In this document: positions 1 to 7,914 of the stretch, piece after piece
How the letters are laid out: every line of letters begins with the position of its first letter
Numbering within the stretch: the stretch's first letter is position 1
Assembly (NCBI GenBank): GCA_028284295.1
Contig: JANQSB010000528.1
Coordinates: forward strand, 1-33,115
DNA length: 33,115 nt
From: Myxococcota bacterium
Lineage (GTDB): Bacteria; Myxococcota_A; UBA9160; UBA4427
Direction: 5' to 3'
The notes under the pieces: generated by a model
Database searches by the model: none
What the model saw: only the letters and a program-made list of their open reading frames with translations
What the model was told of the DNA's origin: nothing
Made by a program: the position numbers and the translations under genes

Positions 1-484
1 ACGCGAGCATCAGGGTGTCGCACATGACGCTCGTGCTCGAGACCAGGAAGGCCGGCGAGAGCAGTCCCGCGCAGGTCGCGAAGCCCGGCGAGACGCCCAG
101 CCGTTCCGCCAGCCGCCAGGTCGCGAGGCAGACGACGCCGGCGGGAAGCAGGAAGGCGAGGTGCAACGGGACCTCCCCCTCGCCGAAGAGCGCCCGCACG
201 GCCCCGATGAAGTAGCCCCCGAGTGGGGGGTTCTTCGTGACCTCGTGCATCGGCAGCGGCGTGCCGTACCAGTTCACGTCGAAGTCGAAGAACGCGATCG
301 GATCGTCCCGAAGGTGGTCCCCCAGCATCAGGAAGAGCGTGTCGTCGACGTTGAAGGCCTTGTCGACGAAGAGCGCCAGCACTCCGAGGACGAGTCCGCA
401 ACAGAGCCAGACGCCCCGGTCGGAGCGCGGCGATTCGACGGAACGCATCGCCGCCGCGGGCGGGCTGCTCGCTTCCGTGCTCAC
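1..484 (-). CDS. Partial (3' end outside window) GT39/ArnT-like membrane glycosyltransferase (dolichyl-phosphate-mannose mannosyltransferase-type)
   Basis: Manual minus-strand translation from GTG at 484: MSTEASSPPAAAMRSVESPRSDRGVWLCCGLVLGVLALFVDKAFNVDDTLFLMLGDHLRDDPIAFFDFDVNWYGTPLPMHEVTKNPPLGGYFIGAVRALFGEGEVPLHLAFLLPAG... Open to the window edge, so absent from the ORF track. Asp-containing first loop, NPPLGGY and TM-rich pattern are typical of GT39/PMT-like proteins. Confidence 0.7.
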   Translation of the reverse strand, partial: MSTEASSPPAAAMRSVESPRSDRGVWLCCGLVLGVLALFVDKAFNVDDTLFLMLGDHLRDDPIAFFDFDVNWYGTPLPMHEVTKNPPLGGYFIGAVRALFGEGEVPLHLAFLLPAGVVCLATWRLAERLGVSPGFATCAGLLSPAFLVSSTSVMCDTLMLA

Positions 485-493
485 CCGAGGAGC

Positions 494-1693
494 CTAGCGC
501 GGGCGGATCGACGCCTCGCCAGCCTCGAAGAGGCCCTTCAGCTCACCGGCGTCGGCCTCGATCAAGCGCTCGACCCAGCGATGGAAGCGGTGACCCCCGC
601 CTTCGTTGCGACCGAAGAGCACCTCGTCGAGCGTGCCAGTGCGGAGCGCCTGCTGCTGACGCAGACCCGTCGCGTAGTCCTCCTCGCGCACGACGTACTC
701 CAGCAGGTCGATCTGCTTCTGTGCCTCGGCGCGCTGCGCCTCGTCCGGTTCGTTGGCCATCAGGTAGTTCTGCACGGTCACGCTCTCGCCCGGCGTGCTC
801 CCGGGGAAGAGCTGCGACAGCAGGACCCCGGGTCCGCCCGCGTCGAAGGTGGCGATGGAGACGTGCGGGAAGACGGTCCAGACCCCACCCATCAGGACCG
901 AGTCCGGCCACTCTTCCTCGCTCAGCTCGTCCATCTGCGCCAGCCCCGGATGCGGGGACGAGACGCGCTGATGGGGTCCCCAGGCGTAGTAGTGGGCCTG
1001 GTTGGGGAACTTCGGGCCGAAGGTCTCCTTGTGGAGGATCGGCAGGTGGTACAGGTCCAGATACCCGTCGTAGGCGATCTTCCAGTTCGGCCCCTCGACC
1101 GAACGCTGCGACACGAGGTGCCAGTCCTCGAAGTGGAAGTGCGCGAGCATTTCGTCGTAACCGCCCAGGAACACGTCGATATCGAGCTCGGCGGCGGGGT
1201 CGAGATGGACCCACACGAGGCCCGCCCGCTCGGCCACCGGCAGGCGGGTGAGCCCCAGGCAGGACTTGTCGACGTCTCCGAACTCCGAAGCCGAGAGGAT
1301 GCCGACCAGGGCCCCCTCGTCGTCGTAGGCCCAGGCGTGATAGGGACAGATGAAGCGGCGTGCCTTGCCGCCGCCCGTCGGCATCAGCTGGGCGCCCCGG
1401 TGGCTGCACAGGTTCACGAAGGCGCGCAGCTCGCCGTCCCGTGCCCGAGCGATCAGCACCGGCACTCCCAGCACCTCGAGGGCCTTGTAGCGACCGGGCT
1501 CGCGCAGCTCCGCGGTGGTGGCCAGCAGCAGCGGGACGCGACGGAAGATGCCGTCGATCTCGCGCCGCCAGCGGCCCTCGTCCCAGTAGTTCGAGGCCGG
1601 CACGCGGAACACCTCGGGCTCCAGCTCCTGGGTGCCCGCCTTCGCGTGGTCGACGCAGTGGCGCATCATCTCGATCAGGCGTTTTCGACTCAT
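494..1693 (-). CDS. Rieske [2Fe-2S] aromatic ring-hydroxylating dioxygenase, alpha subunit
   Basis: 399 aa; Rieske motif CSHRGAQL...CPYHAW and mononuclear iron site NWKIAYDGYLDLYHLPILH (DxxHx4H). Confidence 0.93.
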   Translation of the reverse strand: MSRKRLIEMMRHCVDHAKAGTQELEPEVFRVPASNYWDEGRWRREIDGIFRRVPLLLATTAELREPGRYKALEVLGVPVLIARARDGELRAFVNLCSHRGAQLMPTGGGKARRFICPYHAWAYDDEGALVGILSASEFGDVDKSCLGLTRLPVAERAGLVWVHLDPAAELDIDVFLGGYDEMLAHFHFEDWHLVSQRSVEGPNWKIAYDGYLDLYHLPILHKETFGPKFPNQAHYYAWGPHQRVSSPHPGLAQMDELSEEEWPDSVLMGGVWTVFPHVSIATFDAGGPGVLLSQLFPGSTPGESVTVQNYLMANEPDEAQRAEAQKQIDLLEYVVREEDYATGLRQQQALRTGTLDEVLFGRNEGGGHRFHRWVERLIEADAGELKGLFEAGEASIRPR

Positions 1694-1822
1694 CTCGCGG
1701 TCCTCGAGGTCTCGCTCACCGTGCCGAGTCTACCGCCCCGCCCCCCGGTCCGGCTGTGTCGGATCCACCGGACCGTTGGTCGTCTTCTCGCCCGACCTGC
1801 CTGTCGCTTGCTCAGTCGCGTC

Positions 1823-2641
1823 TCAGCTGGCCGCCTTCATCGAGCCGACGGTCTGCCCCTGGATCGAGCTGCCGTCCTCGCTGAGCAGCCGGCTCTGGGC
1901 GTGGGCCAGGTGGTGCATGTCGAACACCGCCTGCATGGCGTTCCACTGCCCCATCTGGTCGAGGGTGCGGTTCACCGACTGCTTGGCCATGCGCAGGCCG
2001 AAGGGGTCCATGCGCGCGATCTTGCCCGCGACCTCGTAGGCCTTCTCCTCGAGCTTCTCGCGCGGCACGACGTGGTTCACCATGCCCAGCCGATAGGCCT
2101 CCTGCGCGTCCAGGAACTCGCCCGTGAACAGGAACTCCTTGGCCTTGCGGGCCCCGAGCTCCCACGGGTGCGCGAAGTACTCGACGCCACCGACGCCCAT
2201 GCGCAGCACCGGATCGCTGAAGAGCGCGTCTTCCGAGGCCACGATCAGGTCCATCGGCCAGCACAGCATCAGCCCGCCCGCGATGCACTTGCCGTGAACC
2301 GCCGCGATGGTGGGCTTGGGCAGATCGCGCCAGCTCTTCGTCTTCTCCAGGTAGTGGATCTGCTCCCAGCCGTAGTGGGAGTGGATGCCCGTCGAAGGAT
2401 CGATGACGTCCTTGAAGAGCTTCGCGGACTCCGGGCTGATGTCGTGCCCCGCCGACCAGTGGGGACCGTTCGCCCGAACCACGATCACGCGCACCTCCTT
2501 GTCGTCGACGGCCCGGTGCAGGGCCTCGTCGAACTGCTCCAGGAAGGGAGGATGCTGGGCGTTGCGGGCATCGGGACGATCGAGGACCACCGTCGCGATG
2601 GCGCCGTCGGTCTCGTATTGGATGAAGCGTTCTTCGGACAT
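1823..2641 (-). CDS. Crotonase/enoyl-CoA hydratase superfamily protein (catalytic Glu pair apparently absent)
   Basis: 272 aa; KPTIAAVHGKCIAGGLMLCWPMDLIVASEDALFSDP crotonase core. Confidence 0.9.
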   Translation of the reverse strand: MSEERFIQYETDGAIATVVLDRPDARNAQHPPFLEQFDEALHRAVDDKEVRVIVVRANGPHWSAGHDISPESAKLFKDVIDPSTGIHSHYGWEQIHYLEKTKSWRDLPKPTIAAVHGKCIAGGLMLCWPMDLIVASEDALFSDPVLRMGVGGVEYFAHPWELGARKAKEFLFTGEFLDAQEAYRLGMVNHVVPREKLEEKAYEVAGKIARMDPFGLRMAKQSVNRTLDQMGQWNAMQAVFDMHHLAHAQSRLLSEDGSSIQGQTVGSMKAAS

Positions 2642-2659
2642 GGGGCTCCTCCTGCGCGG

Positions 2660-4885
2660 TCAGCTGCGACTGCGCGGCATGCCCAGACAGGCCTGGGCGA
2701 CGATGCTCTTCATGATCTCGCTGGTGCCACCGTAGATGGCCGTCGCGGTCGAGAGGCGATAGGCGAACTCCACCGCAGCGACGCCGGCCGCGAAGCCGTT
2801 GTCCGGCCCTCGCAGCAGCGAGTCGGGGGCGCACAGATCCATCAGGTCGCTGGCGTCCTCGATGTAGCGGTCGGTGGAGAAGAACTTGGAGAGCGGTCCG
2901 AGCCCGGGCTCGGCGATCCCCTCGGCCCCGACGAAGAGCGCGCGCTGCGAGATCGCCTCGACGAGCTCGGTGTGGATGGCCACCCGAGCGAGGCGGGCGC
3001 GGGTGGTGGAGTCGTCCATCGGGAGGCTGCCGTCCGAGCGGGGTGTTCGGGCCCACTCGACGGCGCCCGCCAGCAACCGGCGCATCCCCCCGGCTCCTCC
3101 CCCACCGTGCTCGAGCTCAAGCGCGTAGGCGATGACCGACCACCCCCCGTCCACTGGCCCGACCCGATAGCGGTCCGGGACGCGCACGTCGGTGTAGTAG
3201 GTGCAGTTGGTCCGCTCGTCCGAGAGGGTGTGGACGGGCTGGATCTCGATCCCCGACAGATCCAGCGGCAGCATGAACATGGTCAGTCCCTTGTGCTTGG
3301 GGACCTCGGTGTTGGTGCGGGTGAGCAGGAAGACGTACTGCGCCAGGTTCGCGCCGCTGGTGAACATCTTCTGACCGTTGATGATCCAGTCCTCTCCGTC
3401 GCGCACGGCGCGGGTCTGGGCGGCGGCCACGTCCGAGCCGGAGCCGGGCTCCGTATACCCGAGACTCGAGATGGCGTCGCCGCGGGCGATGCGCTGGATC
3501 ACCTCCTGCTTCAGCTCCTCGCTGCCGAAGCGCAGCACGGTCTGGGCCACCATGCCGGTCGTCGTGATCGCGTAGCGCGACCAGCCGTACTCGTCGAAGA
3601 CGCGCGAGAGCGCGACCATCTCGTAGCGACCCCGCCCCTGGCCTCCGTACTCGACCGGCCAGCTGGGGTAGAGCAGCCCGGCCTCGGCGAGCTTGCGCTG
3701 GAAGCCGGGATGGTGTCCCTCCCACGCGAAGTGCCGATGCTCGCGCAGCTCGTCGTTCATGTTCTCTTCGAAGAATCGCCGCGCACGCTCCCCGAACTCC
3801 TCGGCCTCGGGCGGGAGGCCGTAGTCGAGGTGGATCTCGCCGGGGTCCGGCAGGGCGACGGGTGCGGACTCCCCCCAGAGCCGCTCCGCGGCCACCTGCA
3901 GCTCTCGCTGGGGATCGCCGTACGGGAGCGGAAGCGACTTGCCCCGGCGGTGATAGAGCTGGATGTCGTACTCGAGCGACAGCCCGTAGCCGCCGTGGGT
4001 GTGGAGCGCTCGCGCCACCGCTCGACTCGCGGCCTCCGCGGCCCACGCGAAGCCCATGGAGATCCAGGCCGCCGCGGCGGGATGCTCGTTGGCGAGTGCC
4101 CAGACCGTGCGTCGCGCCAACAGCCGTGAGCCCTCGATGTCCGCCACGGAGTCGGCCAGCGGATGGGCGATGGCCTGGAAGGTCCCGATCGGGCGGTCGA
4201 ACTGGATGCGCTCGCTCGCGTAGCGGGCAGCCATCTCGAGCGCCTCCCGCCCGAGCCCGGCCAGCGCGGAGCCGACCAGCAGCTTCCACTCCTCGCGGGC
4301 CGCCTGGTATCGCGCCCGCGCCTCCGGACCCGAGTCGAGGAGCTCGCCGTCCGCGTCGTCGAGCTCCCAACGTCCGATCGGGTCCGAGCCCAGGTTCGCG
4401 ACCGCCTGCCGCTCGGGCTCGGCACGGGTCAGCAGGACGAGCTCGTCGCCACGCAGGCCGACGACCGCACTCGCGACGGCGCCACCGGGAATCCACTGGC
4501 CGGGCTGCCGGGCCAGGTCGTGCAGGGCGAACGAGACCACGGCCGCGCCGCTGCCGAGCCGCTCCAGCCAGGAAGCGGCCGCGTCCGACTCGCAGGCCGC
4601 CAGCACCCGGGCCGCGACGATCGCCTCGACGAGGGGCGACGCGGCCAGCTTGCGCCCCGCCTCTTCCGCCAGGATCACGGCATCCAGCAGGCTGGCACCG
4701 GCGCCACCGGCGGCTTCGGGCACCCGGATGACCAGGGCCCCGGTCTCGGCCAGCTGCTTCCAGAGCGCCGGGTCGAAGCCGAGGGGCTCGGCGGCCCGCA
4801 CCCGGGCCGGGCTCGACTCGACGGCGAAGAGCTGCGAGAAGGTGTCTCTCAGGAGCTCCTGCTCTTCGGTGGGATCGAGCTGCAC
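2660..4885 (-). CDS. Two-domain (tandem fused) acyl-CoA dehydrogenase, FadE34-like architecture
   Basis: Track ORF extends to 5110, but homology-like sequence starts at GTG 4885 (MQLDPTEEQELLRDTFSQLF). First ACAD module ends in HTHGGYGLSLEYDIQLYHRR; second module runs MNDELREHRHFAWEG...GYTEPGSGSD...YGGTSEIMKSI. Confidence 0.9.
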   Translation of the reverse strand: MQLDPTEEQELLRDTFSQLFAVESSPARVRAAEPLGFDPALWKQLAETGALVIRVPEAAGGAGASLLDAVILAEEAGRKLAASPLVEAIVAARVLAACESDAAASWLERLGSGAAVVSFALHDLARQPGQWIPGGAVASAVVGLRGDELVLLTRAEPERQAVANLGSDPIGRWELDDADGELLDSGPEARARYQAAREEWKLLVGSALAGLGREALEMAARYASERIQFDRPIGTFQAIAHPLADSVADIEGSRLLARRTVWALANEHPAAAAWISMGFAWAAEAASRAVARALHTHGGYGLSLEYDIQLYHRRGKSLPLPYGDPQRELQVAAERLWGESAPVALPDPGEIHLDYGLPPEAEEFGERARRFFEENMNDELREHRHFAWEGHHPGFQRKLAEAGLLYPSWPVEYGGQGRGRYEMVALSRVFDEYGWSRYAITTTGMVAQTVLRFGSEELKQEVIQRIARGDAISSLGYTEPGSGSDVAAAQTRAVRDGEDWIINGQKMFTSGANLAQYVFLLTRTNTEVPKHKGLTMFMLPLDLSGIEIQPVHTLSDERTNCTYYTDVRVPDRYRVGPVDGGWSVIAYALELEHGGGGAGGMRRLLAGAVEWARTPRSDGSLPMDDSTTRARLARVAIHTELVEAISQRALFVGAEGIAEPGLGPLSKFFSTDRYIEDASDLMDLCAPDSLLRGPDNGFAAGVAAVEFAYRLSTATAIYGGTSEIMKSIVAQACLGMPRSRS

Positions 4886-5006
4886 GGCGGATCCTTCCTG
4901 CCTTCTCCGTGCTCGCGTCCGGGCTCGCGCACCGACGCGTGCGGCCGCGGCCGGGAAGGCCCGGGACTTGTTACCCCAGGAGCGGAGACGGCTCAAACGC
5001 CGTCCC

Positions 5007-5441
5007 TCAGGCGTCGGAGTCGCCCCAGCCACCGGGAATCGCCGCGTCGACGGTGACGCGGCGATGCGCGAAGAGCCAACGGTCGTCGACGCAACGATAG
5101 ACGTCGACATAGCGACCCCAGTGGTCCAGCCCCCGGTCCGTCAGGGCCGCGTAGTAGCAGCGCCCGCTCGCCTGGAGCGGACCCTGGAGGTCGATCTGGT
5201 GGGTGGCCGTGAAGTGGCGGATGAGGCGGGCCGCTCCGGCGTCGCCCGTTCGCTCCGCGGCTCCGACGAAGACACTCCGGATTCCGGCACCCGTCTCGCG
5301 CCGACCGCCCGGAAGCTCCAGGACCGCGTCATCGGTGAAGAGCGCCAGCAGCTCGTCGAAGCGGCCGGCATCGCCGCTCGCGTTGTAGCGAGCCACGAGG
5401 TCGCGAATGGCCTCGCGCGCCGAGAGCTCCCAGTGCTCCAT
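5007..5441 (-). CDS. SnoaL/NTF2-like fold protein (nuclear transport factor 2 family)
   Basis: Start taken at ATG 5441 (MEHWELSAREAIRDLVARYNASGDAGRFDELLALFTDDAVLELPGG...), a typical SnoaL_4-like pattern; the track ORF is over-extended to 5564. Confidence 0.82.
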   Translation of the reverse strand: MEHWELSAREAIRDLVARYNASGDAGRFDELLALFTDDAVLELPGGRRETGAGIRSVFVGAAERTGDAGAARLIRHFTATHQIDLQGPLQASGRCYYAALTDRGLDHWGRYVDVYRCVDDRWLFAHRRVTVDAAIPGGWGDSDA

Positions 5442-5497
5442 GGGCTCGCGATGGAATCGCCGCGCCAGTAACGTGTCAAGCCGACCGGAGGCCGAGC

Positions 5498-6703
5498 GTG
5501 CCCGACCACCCCACTCGCGACGAGATCCGCCTGCTCGACGGAGCCTTCTACGTCGACCGTCCACTCGAGCACTACGCGTGGATGCGCGAGCACGCGCCGG
5601 TCTACTGGGACGCCCGGGACGAGGTCTGGGGCATCACCCTCTACGACGACATCATGTCGATCTCGAAGCAGCCCGAGCTCTTCGGCTCCGGCAAGGGCTC
5701 CCGCCCGGACAGCTGGACGCCGTCCATGATCAACATGGACGATCCCGAGCACAAGCGTCGGCGCAACCTGGTCAATCGCGGCTTCACGCCGCGCCGCCTG
5801 CGCGACCACGAGGCGAAGATCCGCGGCATCTGCAGCCGCCTCATCGACTCGGTGTGCGAGCGGGGCGAGTGCGAGTTCGTGCGCGAGATCGCGGCACCCC
5901 TGCCCCTGATCATGATCGGCGACATGCTGGGGATGCCGCCCGGGGACTTCGAGACCCTGCTGCGATGGTCCGAGACGATGCTGAAGGCGACCTCGAACAC
6001 CGCCACCGACGCCGACCGCGACGCCGCCATGCAGGCGGGTGCCGAGTACTTCGGATACGCGATGAAGGCGATCGAGGAGCGCAAGCAGGCTCCGACCGAC
6101 GACCTGGTCTCCGTGCTGGTGCACGCCGAGATCGAGGGGCGCGGCCTGAGCGACGACGAGATCGCGCACGAGTCGCTCCTGATTCTCGTCGGGGGCGACG
6201 AGACCACGCGACACGTGATCGTCGAGGGGGCCCTGGCCCTGATGCAGCACCCGGACCAGCGCCAGCAGCTGATCGCGGATCCCGCGAAGCTCCCGACCGC
6301 CGTCGAGGAGATGCTGCGCTGGGTCTCGCCCATCAAGAACATGAACCGCACGGCCACCCGGGACACCGAGCTGCGCGGGCAGACGATCCGCGAGGGCGAG
6401 CGGCTGCTGCTCCTTTACCCGTCCGGGAATCGCGACGCGAGCGCCTTCCCCGACCCCGACCGTTTCGACGTCGAGCGGACTCCGAACAACCACGTCGCGT
6501 TCGGCGGCTACGGAACACATCACTGCCTGGGCGCGAGCCTCGCCCGCCTGGAGCTGCGGATCCTCTTCGAGGAGCTGCTCTCGCGCATGCCGGACCTCGA
6601 GCTCGCGAGCGAGGACCCGTTGCCCCTGCGGCCTTCGAACTTCATCGTCGGCGTCGAGGAGATGCCGGTGCGCTTCACGCCCTCGGCGCCCTCCGGCTCC
6701 TGA
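5498..6703 (+). CDS. Cytochrome P450, CYP124/125/142-like
   Basis: 401 aa; I-helix GGDETT, ExxR in EEMLRW, heme loop HVAFGGYGTHHCLGASLARLEL. Confidence 0.95.
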   Translation: MPDHPTRDEIRLLDGAFYVDRPLEHYAWMREHAPVYWDARDEVWGITLYDDIMSISKQPELFGSGKGSRPDSWTPSMINMDDPEHKRRRNLVNRGFTPRRLRDHEAKIRGICSRLIDSVCERGECEFVREIAAPLPLIMIGDMLGMPPGDFETLLRWSETMLKATSNTATDADRDAAMQAGAEYFGYAMKAIEERKQAPTDDLVSVLVHAEIEGRGLSDDEIAHESLLILVGGDETTRHVIVEGALALMQHPDQRQQLIADPAKLPTAVEEMLRWVSPIKNMNRTATRDTELRGQTIREGERLLLLYPSGNRDASAFPDPDRFDVERTPNNHVAFGGYGTHHCLGASLARLELRILFEELLSRMPDLELASEDPLPLRPSNFIVGVEEMPVRFTPSAPSGS

Positions 6704-6718
6704 GGGAGCTGCGACCCG

Positions 6719-7591
6719 ATGCCGGACCTGATGGCGGACACCCGGGTCGAACGAGCCGAGCCTGGACACTACGCGGCGAGCCTGTCTCCCGACTGGGCGG
6801 TATGGGGCCCGAACGGCGGCTACCTGGCCGCCCTCGCCCTGCGAGCGGCCCTGGCCGAGAGCCGCCTGTCCCGACCCGCGAGCTTCCACTGTCACTTCCT
6901 GTCGGTCGGCGAGTTCGCTCCCGTCGTCCTCGAGGTCTCGCGACTCGGGGGCGGCCGACGGGCGGAATCGCTCCGGGTCGACGTGCGCCAGGGCGATCGG
7001 CTGCTGCTGGCCGCGACGGTCTGGACCGCGGACGAAGGCCTGCAGGGCTACCAGCACGAGGCCGCGACGGCCCCCGGCGTCCCGGGTCCCGATGCGCTGG
7101 AGAGCTACGGGACCCTCGCCGGGGACGAGTACGCGGAGTGGTATCCCATCTGGAGGAGCATCGAGGGCCGACCGGTGCGCTGGCGCGAGCCACCGGGCGA
7201 GCCCACCTGGCACTGCTGGCTACGCCTGACCGACACGCCCATCGAGAGCATCGAGGCCGATGCGGTCCGCCAGCTCTTCTGGTTGGACATGCCGGGCTGG
7301 AACGCGACGATCAGTGCCCACGCCTGGCCCTTTCCCTTCCTGACGCCGAACCTCGACCTGACCGTGCAGTTCCATCGCTTCGACACCGGCGTGGACTGGC
7401 TCCTGGCCGACGGCACGGTGCCGCTCGCCGTCGACGGGCTCGTCGGCTGTGTGTCCCGGGTGTGGACGCCCGACGGAAGGCTGCTGGCCACGGGCACGTC
7501 CAAGCACACCTGTCGGCCGAACCCGGGTTACGAACAGGAGCTCGAGCAGGCCCGGGCCCAGGGCCTGCTGCCAACGGATTCCGAACCCTGA
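6719..7591 (+). CDS. Acyl-CoA thioesterase, TesB-like double hotdog
   Basis: 290 aa; WAVWGPNGGYLAALALRAA... and C-terminal DWLLADGTVPLAVDGLVGCVSRVWTPDGRLLATGTSKHTCRP, typical of TesB-like thioesterase family proteins. Confidence 0.85.
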   Translation: MPDLMADTRVERAEPGHYAASLSPDWAVWGPNGGYLAALALRAALAESRLSRPASFHCHFLSVGEFAPVVLEVSRLGGGRRAESLRVDVRQGDRLLLAATVWTADEGLQGYQHEAATAPGVPGPDALESYGTLAGDEYAEWYPIWRSIEGRPVRWREPPGEPTWHCWLRLTDTPIESIEADAVRQLFWLDMPGWNATISAHAWPFPFLTPNLDLTVQFHRFDTGVDWLLADGTVPLAVDGLVGCVSRVWTPDGRLLATGTSKHTCRPNPGYEQELEQARAQGLLPTDSEP

Positions 7592-7728
7592 ACCGGGTTC
7601 GCACGCCAGCCCGCGGGGGCGCTCCTCGCGTTGCGCGTCGCCTGCCGGACAGCGTCAGGCTGCACGTCGCCTTCCGGACACCGATAGTTCGCGTGAGAAT
7701 CGTTGCACCCCCTACCCAAGTCGCTCCG

Positions 7729-7750
7729 TCGGGGCTGTAATTGGCCCCGA
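7729..7750 (+). other. Perfect 7-bp hairpin (TCGGGGC-8 nt-GCCCCGA) in the thioesterase/pckG intergenic region
   Basis: Inverted repeat read directly. No following T-tract, so not a canonical intrinsic terminator. Confidence 0.5.
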
Positions 7751-7878
7751 TCCCCATTCGACACGAACGGTGCGGGTCACCGGGTCGCGCGTTGGGGGCA
7801 CATACCGGGGGGTGACGCCACGCGGCAAGCGAGCGGACCCCACTCGAACCGTCCAGCAGCTACACGCTCTACTCGACG

Positions 7879-7899
7879 CTCAACACTCAACATTCAACA
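7879..7899 (+). repeat. 3x 7-bp tandem repeat (CTCAACA, CTCAACA, TTCAACA) just upstream of pckG
   Basis: Direct reading: ...gctcaacactcaacattcaacatccgactgagagcccATG. Confidence 0.75.
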
Positions 7900-7914
7900 T
7901 CCGACTGAGAGCCC

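Noticed and set aside
161-4129. 1322-aa plus-strand ORF
   Set aside because: Antisense shadow of the GT39-like, Rieske, crotonase and ACAD genes. Arg/Val/Glu/His-rich composition without domain signatures; the opposite strand has clear conserved motifs.
4886-5110. N-terminal extension of the ACAD ORF (816 aa in the track)
   Set aside because: Extension is Arg/Ala/Ser-rich, overlaps the SnoaL-like gene, and the ACAD-like sequence begins at GTG 4885.
7729-7750. Hairpin considered as an intrinsic terminator of the thioesterase gene
   Set aside because: Stem is good but followed by TCCCC rather than a T-tract, so I kept it as a structural element, not a terminator.
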